DNA from: Pseudomonas bubulae
GTDB taxonomy: Bacteria > Pseudomonadota > Gammaproteobacteria > Pseudomonadales > Pseudomonadaceae
NCBI RefSeq assembly: GCF_900618535.1
Contig: NZ_UYJA01000003.1
Coordinates: 186,001-250,000 of the forward strand
Reading direction: 5' to 3'
DNA length: 64,000 nt
In this document: positions 33,949 to 44,553 of the stretch, piece after piece
Position numbering within the stretch: position 1 is the stretch's first letter
Layout: each line of letters opens with the position of its first letter
Position numbers and translations under genes: made by a program
The notes under the pieces: generated by a model
The model's database searches: none
Told to the model about the DNA's origin: nothing
What the model saw: only the letters and a program-made list of their open reading frames with translations

Positions 33949-34515
33949 CTACGGGCGGATTTCAACCATGGTGCCGTCTGGAACGAGGTTCCAGACTTCA
34001 CGCATTTCGTGGTTTTTCATCGCGATACACCCATCGGTCCAGTCCAGGGTATGGAACAGTTCCTCGGGGTTGTCTTCGCTGTCCGGGGTGCCGTGGATCA
34101 TGATCATCGAGCCCGGGTTCAGGCCTTCACGCCGGGCCGTGGCAGCGTCGCTGATGTTGGGGTAGTTGATGTGCATCGCCAGGTTGAACTTGTCGCTTTT
34201 TTTGCGCCAGTCGACCCAGTAGATGCCCTCGGGAGTGCGTTTGTCCCCTTCGCGTACTTTTGGGCCCTTGGGTTGTTTGCCCAGGGAGATGCGGTAGGTC
34301 TTGACCGGTTTGCCGTTGCTGATCAGCTCCAGCTTGCGGGCAGACTTGATGACCAGCACCTTGTCGATATTCTGCCCGGGACGTACCGGAAGCGACGAAG
34401 GGGCGGGTTTCAGGACCTGGTTTTTATCAACGGGTTTGCCGTTTACGGTTATGACAACAGAGGCCTGGCAGGTAACGGCAAATGACAGGCATAGAGCAGC
34501 GAGCAACCAACGCAT
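33949..34515 (-). CDS. L,D-transpeptidase family (YkuD) protein
   Basis: Periplasmic enzyme family that forms or removes L,D-crosslinks in peptidoglycan or links it to lipoproteins. 188 residues: Sec signal peptide (to about residue 18, TCQA), then YkuD domain (about 50-188) with IMIHGTPDS and catalytic Cys in WTDGCIAM. The residue after the DGCI is Ala, where the commonest form has Arg (SHGCIR), as in the YafK-like subfamily. No LysM or second domain. The exact substrate is open. Confidence 0.9.
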   Translation of the reverse strand: MRWLLAALCLSFAVTCQASVVITVNGKPVDKNQVLKPAPSSLPVRPGQNIDKVLVIKSARKLELISNGKPVKTYRISLGKQPKGPKVREGDKRTPEGIYWVDWRKKSDKFNLAMHINYPNISDAATARREGLNPGSMIMIHGTPDSEDNPEELFHTLDWTDGCIAMKNHEMREVWNLVPDGTMVEIRP

Positions 34516-34550
34516 TAGAGGAACATTCCTGAGTTACAAGGCAAGCAGCA

Positions 34551-35108
34551 TTATTTTTGGGCGGTCTTCAGGCTGGCCAGCGGTGCTACAGCCTCGCTGC
34601 GTACGGGGTAGTGAGCGCCCGGGCGGTCAGCGAAAAAGCATTCTAAGGTACGGCTGACCGTGCGGAAAGCCAGCTCTGACCAAGGGATGTCGACTTCTTC
34701 AAACAGGCGCACTTCCAGGCTCTCTTCACCGGCTGCGAAGTTCGGGCCCAGCAGGTCGGCGCGGTAGAAAATATGCACCTGATTGATATGCGGCACATCG
34801 ATCAGGGTGTAGATGGCCAGGTTCTCAACCACGGCACAGGCTTCCTCCAGGGTTTCGCGTCGGGCCGCGTTTTCAACCGTCTCGCCGTTCTCCATAAAGC
34901 CTGCGGGCAGTGTCCAGTAGCCTTTGCGCGGTTCGATGGCGCGACGGCACAGCAGCACTTGTGTGCCCCACACGGGCACGCAACCGGCGACAATATTGGG
35001 GTTTTGATAATGAATGGTCTGGCAGTGGTCGCAGACATAGCGCAGGCGCGAATCGCCTTGCGGGATATGCTGGCTGACGGAATGGCCGCACTGGCTACAA
35101 AATTTCAT
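34551..35108 (-). CDS. Nudix hydrolase with zinc ribbon
   Basis: 185 residues. N-terminal zinc ribbon with C4-x2-C7 and C26-x2-C29 (related to NudC), then a Nudix domain whose box reads GFMENGETVENAARRETLEEAC; the last position is Ala instead of the usual Gly, as in other members of this subgroup. Such enzymes split NADH-like or ADP-ribose-like pyrophosphates; the true substrate cannot be given. Start ATG 35108 places the Cys pair at the N terminus; an upstream in-frame codon at 35186 adds a basic leader without similarity. Confidence 0.88.
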   Translation of the reverse strand: MKFCSQCGHSVSQHIPQGDSRLRYVCDHCQTIHYQNPNIVAGCVPVWGTQVLLCRRAIEPRKGYWTLPAGFMENGETVENAARRETLEEACAVVENLAIYTLIDVPHINQVHIFYRADLLGPNFAAGEESLEVRLFEEVDIPWSELAFRTVSRTLECFFADRPGAHYPVRSEAVAPLASLKTAQK

Positions 35109-35253
35109 GCTGTGGTCTCTGGCTCGTTGCCTATCTTGGGGGTTGAGGCGGGCTCGCGGCAAGTGTGGTCTGGCGGGCTGCGACACTGTAGGACTTGGGT
35201 GCCCGGTGCGATTTGGTGCATGATGCCCGATAAGTGCCGGATCGAGATGACCT

Positions 35254-35856
35254 ATGCTGGACGAGCTGCTTGGCCGTGTGAGCCGCTATACCCCACGGAC
35301 GCTGGAAACAGAACGGAATTACCCGGAAGCTGCGGTGTTGTTGCCGGTCACACGCAGTTCTGAGCCTGAGCTGATTCTCACCCTGCGTGCCAGCGGGTTG
35401 TCGACCCACGGTGGTGAAGTGGCTTTTCCGGGCGGTCGCCGCGATCCGGAAGACCCCGACCTGGTGTTCACCGCCCTGCGTGAGGCCGAAGAAGAAATCG
35501 GCTTGCCGCCGGGGCTGGTCGAGGTGATCGGGCCGCTGAGCCCCTTGATCTCGTTACACGGTATTCGCGTAACGCCTTATGTCGGTCTGGTCCCGGATTA
35601 CGTTGAGTATCTGGCCAATGACGCCGAAATCGCCGCGGTATTCAGCGTGCCGCTGGAGTTCTTCCGCCAGGACCCGCGTGAGCACACTCATCGCATCGAC
35701 TACCAGGGCCGTAGCTGGTACGTGCCGAGCTACCGTTTTGGCGTGTATAAAATCTGGGGACTGACGGCAATCATGATCGTGGAGCTGATGAACCTGCTCT
35801 ATGACGACGTCAATATCAACCTGCATACCCCGCCTGAACGTTCCATTCCAATTTAG
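35254..35856 (+). CDS. Nudix hydrolase, CoA pyrophosphatase type
   Basis: 200 residues. It carries the CoA-pyrophosphatase (UPF0035) signature LTLRASGLSTHGGEVAFPGG just before a Nudix box (RRDPEDPDLVFTALREAEEE). The family splits CoA to phosphopantetheine and 3',5'-ADP. It is divergent from the zinc-ribbon Nudix gene and leads a short run with the gamma carbonic anhydrase (40 bases downstream). Confidence 0.9.
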   Translation: MLDELLGRVSRYTPRTLETERNYPEAAVLLPVTRSSEPELILTLRASGLSTHGGEVAFPGGRRDPEDPDLVFTALREAEEEIGLPPGLVEVIGPLSPLISLHGIRVTPYVGLVPDYVEYLANDAEIAAVFSVPLEFFRQDPREHTHRIDYQGRSWYVPSYRFGVYKIWGLTAIMIVELMNLLYDDVNINLHTPPERSIPI

Positions 35857-35896
35857 AGCCGTCAGCAGACGGCCACGCCTGCCTTGAGGACATCCC

Positions 35897-36421
35897 ATGA
35901 AATACCGCTTGGGCGACTCGTTCGTCGAAACCCATCCCGAAAGCTGGACCGCACCCAATGCCACCCTGATCGGCAAGGTGCGCCTGGAAGAGGGCGCCAG
36001 TGTCTGGTTTAACGCCGTGTTGCGTGGCGATAACGAACTGATCCTGATCGGCAAGCACAGCAATGTGCAAGATGGCGCGGTGATGCATACCGACATGGGC
36101 TATCCGCTCACACTTGGCACCGGCGTGACCATTGGCCATAACGCCATGTTGCATGGTTGTACGGTGGGCGATTACAGCCTGATCGGTATCAATGCGGTGA
36201 TCCTCAATGGCGCGAAAATCGGCAAGCACTGCATCATTGGCGCCAATTCGTTGATTGGCGAAGGTAAGGAAATTCCGGACGGCTCGCTGGTCATGGGGTC
36301 GCCGGGCAAGGTGGTACGTGACCTGACGGATGAGCAGAAAAAATTGCTGGAAGCCAGCGCGGCCCACTACGTCAAGAACGGCCAGCGATATGCCCGTGAC
36401 CTTCAGGTGCAAGAACAATGA
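35897..36421 (+). CDS. Gamma-class carbonic anhydrase family protein
   Basis: 174 residues of left-handed beta-helix built from hexapeptide repeats ([21 protein letters not shown]...). The three zinc-ligand histidines are recognisable in [16 protein letters not shown]. YrdA/PaaY-like proteins; carbonic anhydrase activity is uncertain for many of them. It overlaps the next gene by four bases (ATGA). Confidence 0.9.
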   Translation: MKYRLGDSFVETHPESWTAPNATLIGKVRLEEGASVWFNAVLRGDNELILIGKHSNVQDGAVMHTDMGYPLTLGTGVTIGHNAMLHGCTVGDYSLIGINAVILNGAKIGKHCIIGANSLIGEGKEIPDGSLVMGSPGKVVRDLTDEQKKLLEASAAHYVKNGQRYARDLQVQEQ

Positions 36422-36627
36422 CGGAAGCAGAGCGCCCGGTCGCCTCGCCCTGTGTGAATATCTGCGCGCTGGACGACGACGATGTGTGCAGTGGCTGCCA
36501 GCGTACCGTGGCGGAAATCACCCGCTGGAGCCGCATGACCAACCCGGAGCGCCGCGAGGTGCTAGTGCTGTGCCATGAGCGGGCCAAAGCAAGTGGTGTG
36601 GTGTGGATGTTGGGTTCCGGTAGCTGA
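36418..36627 (+). CDS. DUF1289 domain protein
   Basis: 69 residues, Cys-rich: [21 protein letters not shown] carries the four conserved cysteines of DUF1289, proposed to bind iron-sulfur or zinc. TRWSRM and the C-terminal basic helix are also typical. ATG 36418 overlaps the stop of the carbonic anhydrase gene. Function unknown. Confidence 0.9.
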   Translation: MTEAERPVASPCVNICALDDDDVCSGCQRTVAEITRWSRMTNPERREVLVLCHERAKASGVVWMLGSGS

Positions 36628-36641
36628 AAACGCTTCTTTAT

Positions 36642-36728
36642 TGTGTGAGCGGGCTTGCTCGCGATGCAGGCGCCGCGACCTGTCAGGCAAACTGCGCTGA
36701 TATCATCGTGAGCAAGCCCGCTCCCGCA
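36642..36728. repeat. Degenerate REP pair
   Basis: TGTGTGAGCGGGCTTGCTCG (36642-) faces AGCAAGCCCGCTCCCGCA (ending 36728) with two mismatches relative to the consensus; inter-arm region about 40 bases. Confidence 0.75.
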
Positions 36729-36804
36729 GGGGGATGTCGCGGGTACAAAATCGACTGCGACTCAAGTACCCTGTGCGCCTTATTTAGAGGTGTCGCCCGC
36801 TGCC

Positions 36805-37266
36805 ATGCTGTTTCTTGTCGCTTATATCGCCAGCGTCGTGCTGATCAACTACGCGTTTTCCACTGCGCCGCACCTGGACATAATCTGGTCAGCCTGGGGT
36901 GGCCTGGTGTTTGTATTGCGCGACATGGTGCAAACCCGATTCGGTCACGGTGCCCTGCTGGCCATGCTGGCGGCCCTGGTGTTGTCGTACGTCACCTCCG
37001 ATCCTTCCATTGCACTGGCCAGCGCCACTGCCTTCGCCGTGTCCGAGTGCATCGACTGGCTGGTCTTCAGCATCACCAAGCGGCCTTTGCATGACCGCTT
37101 GTGGATCAGCTCTGCGCTGAGCATCCCGATCGACACCTTTATCTTCTTCGGCATGATCGATGCCTTCACCCCTGGCGTGATCATTACCGCCATGGCCTCG
37201 AAATTCGCCGGCGTCACCTGCGTATGGCTGGCAATGGCCTGGCGTTTGCGCAAAGCCTCGGTCTAG
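36805..37266 (+). CDS. VUT / YhhQ-like membrane transporter
   Basis: 153 residues with about five membrane helices (MLFLVAYIASVVLINYAF, ... ALLAMLAALVLSYVT, ... DTFIFFGMIDAFTPGVIITAM). It resembles the short members of the YhhQ/VUT family, whose larger relatives import queuosine precursors such as preQ0. The short length makes the substrate uncertain. ATG 36805 was chosen; an in-frame GTG at 36790 is an alternative, and neither has a strong ribosome site. Confidence 0.75.
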   Translation: MLFLVAYIASVVLINYAFSTAPHLDIIWSAWGGLVFVLRDMVQTRFGHGALLAMLAALVLSYVTSDPSIALASATAFAVSECIDWLVFSITKRPLHDRLWISSALSIPIDTFIFFGMIDAFTPGVIITAMASKFAGVTCVWLAMAWRLRKASV

Positions 37267-37352
37267 TCATGTAAAATGCCGGCCTTTGTATCCCCCTGCA
37301 GGCGCTGGCTTGGTCAGTGCCTTCGATGATTTTGTTTCCTTGAGGACCTGAA

Positions 37353-38534
37353 ATGACCCGTATCGGAACTCCACTGTCGCCCACTGCGACCCGCGTCATG
37401 TTGTGTGGCTGCGGTGAGCTGGGCAAAGAAGTTGTCATCGAATTGCAGCGCCTGGGGGTCGAAGTGATCGCCGTCGATCGCTACGCCAATGCACCTGCCA
37501 TGCAGGTTGCCCATCGCAGCCATGTGATCAACATGCTTGACGGCGCCGCCCTGCGTGCCGTCATCGAAGCAGAACAACCGCACTTTATCGTTCCGGAAAT
37601 CGAAGCCATCGCCACCGCCACCCTGGTGGAGCTGGAAGCTGAAGGTTTCACCGTTATTCCGACGGCGCGTGCCACGTCGTTGACCATGAACCGCGAAGGC
37701 ATTCGTCGTCTGGCGGCTGAAGAACTGGACCTGCCAACCTCGCCGTACCACTTTGCCGACACCTTCGAAGACTACAGCGCTGCCGTGCTGGACCTGGGCT
37801 TTCCGTGTGTGGTCAAACCGGTAATGAGTTCGTCAGGCAAGGGCCAGAGCCTTCTGCGCAGCGCCGATGATGTAAAGGCTGCCTGGGACTACGCGCAAGA
37901 GGGTGGTCGTGCAGGGAAGGGTCGGGTCATTATCGAAGGCTTTATCGACTTCGATTACGAAATTACTTTGCTGACCGTGCGCCATATTGGCGGTACCACG
38001 TTCTGCGCACCGGTTGGTCACCGACAGGAGAAGGGCGATTACCAGGAATCCTGGCAGCCACAAGCCATGAGCCCGATTGCTCTGGCCGAGTCCGAGCGTG
38101 TCGCCAAGGCTGTTACTGAAGCGCTGGGTGGTCGTGGTCTGTTTGGCGTTGAGTTGTTTATCAAGGGCGATCAGGTGTGGTTCAGCGAAGTGTCGCCGCG
38201 CCCGCACGATACCGGCCTGGTGACATTGATTTCTCAGGATCTGTCGCAGTTCGCATTGCATGCTCGCGCCATTCTCGGCCTGCCGATTCCATTGATTCGT
38301 CAGTTCGGGCCATCGGCTTCGGCGGTGATTCTGGTGGAAGGCCAGTCGACCCGGACGGCATTCGCCAACTTGGGAGCTGCCCTGAGCGAACCGGACACCG
38401 CATTGCGCCTGTTCGGCAAGCCAGAGGTCAACGGCCAGCGTCGCATGGGCGTGGCCCTGGCTCGCGATGAGTCGATTGAAGCAGCTCGCGCCAAAGCGAC
38501 CCGCGCGGCCAAGGCAGTAGTTGTAGAGCTGTAA
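37353..38534 (+). CDS. purT: Formate-dependent GAR transformylase PurT
   Basis: Purine biosynthesis step 3: makes formyl-GAR from GAR, formate and ATP without folate. 393 residues of ATP-grasp fold: [18 protein letters not shown] at the N terminus, [18 protein letters not shown] for the nucleotide loop near residue 150, and [20 protein letters not shown] near 270. Family length is normal. Ribosome site TGAGGA. A REP pair follows. Confidence 0.97.
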   Translation: MTRIGTPLSPTATRVMLCGCGELGKEVVIELQRLGVEVIAVDRYANAPAMQVAHRSHVINMLDGAALRAVIEAEQPHFIVPEIEAIATATLVELEAEGFTVIPTARATSLTMNREGIRRLAAEELDLPTSPYHFADTFEDYSAAVLDLGFPCVVKPVMSSSGKGQSLLRSADDVKAAWDYAQEGGRAGKGRVIIEGFIDFDYEITLLTVRHIGGTTFCAPVGHRQEKGDYQESWQPQAMSPIALAESERVAKAVTEALGGRGLFGVELFIKGDQVWFSEVSPRPHDTGLVTLISQDLSQFALHARAILGLPIPLIRQFGPSASAVILVEGQSTRTAFANLGAALSEPDTALRLFGKPEVNGQRRMGVALARDESIEAARAKATRAAKAVVVEL

Positions 38535-38541
38535 AAACCAT

Positions 38542-38628
38542 TGTGGGAGCGGGCTAGCTCACGATTCAATTGCCCCGGTACATCTGATGTATCGAGGCGT
38601 TGCAATCGCGAGCAAGCCCGCTCCCACA
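38542..38628. repeat. REP pair after purT
   Basis: TGTGGGAGCGGGCTAGCTCA... (38542-) faces TCGCGAGCAAGCCCGCTCCC (ending 38628), with one changed base in the first arm. It lies between converging purT and the MFS gene. Confidence 0.85.
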
Positions 38629-38642
38629 GGTTGAGTGTTTCT

Positions 38643-39959
38643 TTAAACCACCTTGTTCAGGTCAGCCTCTTTCGTTTCCTTCAGGCACAGCACGGCAATC
38701 AGGCTGAGAATCGCTGCGCCCGACACGTACCCGCCTACCCAGCTCAACCCCCCCATGCTCACCAGCTTTTGCGCAAAAAAAGGTGCAGCGGAAGCTCCGA
38801 CAATGCCACCCAGATTGTAAGCCGCCGACGCGCCGGTATAGCGCACGCGGGTCGGGAACAGTTCAGGGAGCAGGGCACCCATCGGGGCAAAGGTCACGCC
38901 CATCAAAAACAGCTCGATGCACAGGAACAGCGCCACACCCCAGGTGGTGCCGTGGGTGAGCAAAGGCTCCATCAGAAAACCTGACAAGATCGCCAGCACG
39001 CCACCGACTATCAGCACCGGCTTGCGTCCATAACGGTCACTGGCCCACGCCGACAGAGGTGTGGCCGCCGCCATGAACAGCACGGCAAAACACAGCAGGC
39101 CGAGGAAGGTTTCGCGGGTATAGCCCAGGGTGGCGACGCCATAGCTCAGGGAAAACACTGTCGAGATATAGAACAGTGCGTAACACACCACCATCGAAGC
39201 GGCGCCCAGCAGCATCGGTGCCCAGTATTGGCTGAAGAGTTCGACGATGGGCATTTTCACCCGCTCGTGCTGTGCCACGGCCTTGGCAAACACCGGTGTC
39301 TCTTCCAGCTTCAGGCGTACATACAGACCCACCATCACCAGCGCTGCGCTAAGCAGGAAGGGAATGCGCCAGCCCCAGGAGCGGAACTGCTCATCGCTCA
39401 GGCTCATGGCCAGAATCAGAAACAGGCCATTGGCCGCCAGAAAACCGATCGAAGGCCCCAGTTGCGGAAACATGCCATACCAGGCGCGCTTGCCCTTGGG
39501 GGCGTTCTCGGTGGCCAGCAATGCCGCGCCGCCCCATTCGCCACCCAGCCCCAGGCCCTGGCCGAAGCGCAGCACGCACAGCAGGATCGGGGCCCAGGCG
39601 CCGATTGTGGCGTAGCCCGGCAGCACCCCGATCAATGTGGTGCACACGCCCATCAGTAGCAGTGAGGCCACCAGGGTGGATTTGCGTCCGATGCGGTCAC
39701 CGAAGTGGCCAAACAGGAATGAGCCCAGCGGGCGGGCGAGAAAGGCGATGCCGAAGGTCAGAAACGCCGACAGCATTTGTGCGGTACCGGATGTCTGCGG
39801 AAAAAATACCGGGCCTATCACCAGTGCAGCGGCGGTGGCATACACATAAAAGTCGTAGAACTCGATGGCCGTGCCAATAAAGCTGGCCGTGGCGACGCGG
39901 GTGGCGGAGTTGGCCGGCTTGTCGGGCGTAGCTTCGCTATAGGTTGTGCTGGAGGTCAT
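38643..39959 (-). CDS. MFS transporter, metabolite:H+ symporter family
   Basis: 438 residues with twelve membrane helices. The signature GHFGDRIGRKSTLVAS in loop 2-3 and the N-terminal helix FIGTAIEFYDFYVYATAAAL mark it as the MHS (ProP/ShiA-like) subfamily, which imports small carboxylates, osmolytes or shikimate. Start ATG 39959 (MTSSTTYSEATP) has GGGAT upstream; the reading frame extends further to 40139 with no support. No substrate can be read and no regulator is next to it. Confidence 0.88.
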   Translation of the reverse strand: MTSSTTYSEATPDKPANSATRVATASFIGTAIEFYDFYVYATAAALVIGPVFFPQTSGTAQMLSAFLTFGIAFLARPLGSFLFGHFGDRIGRKSTLVASLLLMGVCTTLIGVLPGYATIGAWAPILLCVLRFGQGLGLGGEWGGAALLATENAPKGKRAWYGMFPQLGPSIGFLAANGLFLILAMSLSDEQFRSWGWRIPFLLSAALVMVGLYVRLKLEETPVFAKAVAQHERVKMPIVELFSQYWAPMLLGAASMVVCYALFYISTVFSLSYGVATLGYTRETFLGLLCFAVLFMAAATPLSAWASDRYGRKPVLIVGGVLAILSGFLMEPLLTHGTTWGVALFLCIELFLMGVTFAPMGALLPELFPTRVRYTGASAAYNLGGIVGASAAPFFAQKLVSMGGLSWVGGYVSGAAILSLIAVLCLKETKEADLNKVV

Positions 39960-40216
39960 GCGTATATCCCTGACAGTTATGAGCCCTGTGCCGATGTCCG
40001 CTTTGGCGGTGCGACATGGCGAGCAATTTTTATGGTCGTTGGCCCTGAGGGATAACAGGGTGCAAGCGCAGTTCAGGATGGGAACGTACGCAGGTACTGC
40101 GTCATACAACGCGCCGACAGCGCTGGGTGCGGGTAACACGCGTGTTGGCGAGGCTTGGGTAAGCGATGATGATTATAGGGAGGCCCGCTCAAATGTAACA
40201 AGACCTTGCGCGGCGA

Positions 40217-41095
40217 TTAAACCGCGGGCTTGACGCTGTTGTGCCAGATCAGTACGCGGCTGACGCGGTTTTCTTCGGTCTGGAGGATCTCCAGGCGATA
40301 GCCGCCGATTTTCAGGCACACGGTAGTCTCGGGGATGGTTTCCAGCGCTTCGGTGACCAGGCCATTGAGGGTTTTCGGGCCGTCGCAGGGCAGGTGCCAG
40401 CCCAGAGCCTTGTTCAGCTCGCGAATGGAGGCTGCACCATCGACAACATAACGGCCGTCGGGCAGGGGGTCGATATGGGGGTTATCGATATTCTGCTCGT
40501 CTTCGAACTCGCCGACGATCTCTTCGAGGATGTCCTCAAGCGTCACGATGCCAAGCACTTCGCCGTATTCATCGACCACCACGCCCAGGCGGCGCTGCTG
40601 CTTGTGGAAGTTAAGCAGTTGCAGTTGCAGCGGGGTGCTTTCGGGGATGAAGTAAGGTTCGTGGCAAACGGCCAGCAGTGCCTCTTTGGTCAGGCTGGCG
40701 TCGGGCAGCATGTGCTGGATGTGGCGGGTATTGAGGATGGCTTCGACCTGGTTGATGTCGTTGTGAAACACCGGCAGGCGTGTGCGCGAGGTCTGGCGCA
40801 ACTGCTCAATCAGGTCTTCGATCGGGTCGTCGAGGTTCAGGCCTTCGACTTCGTTGCGCGGGATCAGGATATCGTTGACCGTGATGTTGTCCAGCGCATG
40901 GATGCCTGATAGCAGGGCCGGGCGGCTGTTGGGCTGCTCGTCCTGTTGCTGGGGAGCCTCCTCTCGCAGCTGCTGGGCGTTGGTGCGCCTGGCGCGGGCA
41001 CTGCTTTTGCCCAGTATAAAGCCGATAAATACAGCGGCTCCTGCGATCAATAGTGCCGAAATTGTCAGAATCGGCCCAGGGGGCAAGCTATCCAT
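40217..41095 (-). CDS. CBS-domain, CorC/HlyC-like protein lacking DUF21
   Basis: 292 residues. One N-terminal membrane helix (residues 10-30, ILTISALLIAGAAVFIGFIL), a Gln/Glu-rich linker (about 40-60), then the usual cytoplasmic part of CNNM/CorC proteins: paired CBS domains (ALDNITVNDILIPRNEVEGL at the first, VVVDEYGEVLGIVTLEDILE at the second) and a C-terminal transporter-associated domain. The DUF21 membrane domain that normally precedes the CBS pair is missing. A role in magnesium/cobalt homeostasis is therefore only a family-level guess. Confidence 0.82.
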   Translation of the reverse strand: MDSLPPGPILTISALLIAGAAVFIGFILGKSSARARRTNAQQLREEAPQQQDEQPNSRPALLSGIHALDNITVNDILIPRNEVEGLNLDDPIEDLIEQLRQTSRTRLPVFHNDINQVEAILNTRHIQHMLPDASLTKEALLAVCHEPYFIPESTPLQLQLLNFHKQQRRLGVVVDEYGEVLGIVTLEDILEEIVGEFEDEQNIDNPHIDPLPDGRYVVDGAASIRELNKALGWHLPCDGPKTLNGLVTEALETIPETTVCLKIGGYRLEILQTEENRVSRVLIWHNSVKPAV

Positions 41096-41107
41096 AATTA
41101 TCGCCCG

Positions 41108-41920
41108 TCAGATATGCAGAATGTATTCACGAACCAGCTTGCTGCCAAAGTAGGCCAGCATCAGCAGGCAAAAACCGGCAAAGGTCCAGCGGATGGCCTT
41201 GTGACCGCGCCAGCCGAGGTGGTGACGGCCCCACAGCAACACGCTGAATACGATCCAGGCCAGGCAGGCCAGCAGGGTCTTGTGCACCAGGTGCTGGGCG
41301 AACAGGTTGCCCAGAAACAGCCAACCGGAAACCAGAGACAGCGAAAGCAGCGACCAGCCCGCCCAGAGAAAGCCGAACAGCAGGCTTTCCATGGTTTGCA
41401 GTGGCGGGAAGTTCTTGATCAGGCCCTTGGGATGCTTGTGCTTGAGCTGATAGTTCTGCAGCGACAGCAACAGCGCCTGGAACACCGCAATGGTGAACAT
41501 GCCATAGGCCAGAATCGACAGCAGGATATGCGCGAGTATGCCTGGCTCTTCATTAATGACCTGAACCGTGCCGGGCGGGGCGAATTCGGACAGCAGTACT
41601 GTCAGCATGCCCAGCGGGTATAAAAGCAGCAGCAGGTTCTCGACCGGTATGCGGGCGCAGGCCGCCAGGGTCACGGTAATCACGGCCACGGCAATCAGGC
41701 TGGCTGCACTGAAGAAGTCCAGTTCAAGGCCTGCAGGCGTCATCAGGTGGGTGAACAGGCTGGCGGCGTGGGCGAGTACGGCAAGAATGCCGAGCGTCAC
41801 CAACAGGCGTTTGTTTGCCTTTGCGCCCTGGCGCAGACAAGAGCCCTGATAGAAGGTCGCAGCGGCATACAAGCAGGCGGCGGCGAGGCTGGGTAGCAAA
41901 CTGGGTGACAAGGGGAGCAT
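41108..41920 (-). CDS. CcsA/YpjD-like inner membrane protein
   Basis: 270 residues with eight predicted membrane helices. It belongs to the cytochrome c assembly/HemX superfamily (YpjD): ILAHILLSILAYGMFTIAVFQALLL and HKTLLACLAWIVFSVLLWGRHHLGWRGHKAIRWTFAGF. The family's heme-handling signature (WWD) is absent, so it is unlikely to be CcsA itself; members are found upstream of ffh in Pseudomonas. Start ATG 41920 follows AGGAT. Confidence 0.88.
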   Translation of the reverse strand: MLPLSPSLLPSLAAACLYAAATFYQGSCLRQGAKANKRLLVTLGILAVLAHAASLFTHLMTPAGLELDFFSAASLIAVAVITVTLAACARIPVENLLLLLYPLGMLTVLLSEFAPPGTVQVINEEPGILAHILLSILAYGMFTIAVFQALLLSLQNYQLKHKHPKGLIKNFPPLQTMESLLFGFLWAGWSLLSLSLVSGWLFLGNLFAQHLVHKTLLACLAWIVFSVLLWGRHHLGWRGHKAIRWTFAGFCLLMLAYFGSKLVREYILHI

Positions 41921-42128
41921 AAATCCTGTTAGGCAAGCCCGAAAGGACTGAGTTTGGCATACAACCGCCTGTGCACGAAAGACCACATAAGCCGACGGCA
42001 TGGTGTCGGACACGGCCAGTCTTCGCTATAATCCGCGACCTGCCCACGCCGCAGGCTCGCCGAGCATCAGTTTTACACGGGCTGGGCCGCAATAACCCCG
42101 GTCTACTTTGGGCCTGAAAGGATCGCGC

Positions 42129-43505
<1,377 letters not shown>

Positions 43506-43512
43506 TTTACCC

Positions 43513-43534
43513 GCCCGGACGCTTGCGTCCGGGC
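43513..43534 (+). terminator. Hairpin after ffh
   Basis: Stem GCCCGGACG / CGTCCGGGC (9 bp, CTTG loop) 8 bases after the ffh stop. It has no clear T tract, so it may be a weak terminator or a 3' end-stabilising structure. Confidence 0.55.
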
Positions 43535-43654
43535 AACTCGCAGCAATGCGAGACACCCGGCAAACCCGCACTGTGCGGGAGCTGACCTGTCACCATTCGT
43601 GGTGACCTAGTTGCAAGTCTGTACGGCATGCCGATAGGCGCCAGAAAAAGACAT

Positions 43655-43682
43655 TTGCAAAAGTCCGGATATTCCTTAGAAT
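43655..43682 (+). promoter_or_regulatory. Putative sigma70 promoter of the rpsP operon
   Basis: TTGCAA (43655-43660), 16 bases, TAGAAT (43677-43682); 72 bases before the rpsP start. It is the best promoter match in the window and fits a highly expressed ribosomal operon. Confidence 0.65.
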
Positions 43683-43754
43683 ATGCGGCCTTTCGGGCAC
43701 CTATGCCCGCTGTGCCTTTAGATTTGCAGCACCGACTACAGGAACGATGTTCAC

Positions 43755-44006
43755 ATGCTAACAATCCGTCTTGCCCTTGGCGGCTCCAAAAAGCGCCCGT
43801 TTTACCACTTGACCGTTACCGACAGCCGTAACCCACGTGACGGTTCCCACAAGGAACAAATTGGTTTCTTCAACCCGGTTGCCCGTGGTCAGGAAATCCG
43901 TTTCTCCGTTAAAGAAGACCGCCTCGCCTACTGGCTGAGCGTTGGTGCTCAACTGTCTGAGCGTGTTGCTCAGCTGGTTAAAGAAAACGCTAAGGCTGCG
44001 GCCTGA
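43755..44006 (+). CDS. rpsP: 30S ribosomal protein S16
   Basis: Small-subunit protein of the 5' domain of 16S rRNA. 83 residues beginning [30 protein letters not shown], the universal S16 pattern. The first gene of rpsP-rimM-trmD-rplS. Confidence 0.99.
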   Translation: MLTIRLALGGSKKRPFYHLTVTDSRNPRDGSHKEQIGFFNPVARGQEIRFSVKEDRLAYWLSVGAQLSERVAQLVKENAKAAA

Positions 44007-44011
44007 GCAAT

Positions 44012-44551
44012 ATGAGCGTGACGCCTGAAACTGCTGATGATTTGATCGTTATCGGCAAAATCTACTCGATTCACGGCGTGCGCGGCGAAGTGAAGGTTTA
44101 TTCCTTTACGGATCCAATTGATAACCTGTTGGACTACAAAAAACTGACGCTTCGGCGCGGTAATGATGTACGACAGGCAGAGCTGGTCAGTGGCCGTTCT
44201 CATAACGGCAAGTTTCTGGTTGTAAAGCTCAAGGGTCTCGATGACCGTGATGAAGCTGGTCTTCTTCGTGAATTCGAAATCTGCGTGCCGCGTAACCTGT
44301 TTCCTGAACTGACCGACGGCGAGTACTACTGGTACCAGCTGCAGGGACTGAAAGTGACCAACCTTGAAGGGCAATTGCTCGGCAAGATTGTTGACCTGAT
44401 GGAAACTGGCTCGAACGATGTCATGGAAGTCAAACCTTGCCCAGGTAGCCTGGATGATCGTGATCGCTTGTTGCCCTATACAGAGCAATGCGTGTTGAGC
44501 GTCGACCTTGCAGCTGGCGAGATGAAGGTGGATTGGGATGCGGACTTCTAA
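44012..44551 (+). CDS. rimM: 16S rRNA processing protein RimM
   Basis: Assembly factor for the 30S head, binds S19. 179 residues: N-terminal RimM domain ([21 protein letters not shown]) and a C-terminal PRC-barrel ([13 protein letters not shown].., then [10 protein letters not shown]). It is 5 bases downstream of rpsP and 2 bases upstream of trmD. Confidence 0.97.
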   Translation: MSVTPETADDLIVIGKIYSIHGVRGEVKVYSFTDPIDNLLDYKKLTLRRGNDVRQAELVSGRSHNGKFLVVKLKGLDDRDEAGLLREFEICVPRNLFPELTDGEYYWYQLQGLKVTNLEGQLLGKIVDLMETGSNDVMEVKPCPGSLDDRDRLLPYTEQCVLSVDLAAGEMKVDWDADF

Positions 44552-44553
44552 GC

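Noticed and set aside
39946..40233. Small gene between the MFS and CBS-domain genes
   Set aside because: Reads across the MFS start on the opposite strand; no motif or ribosome site.
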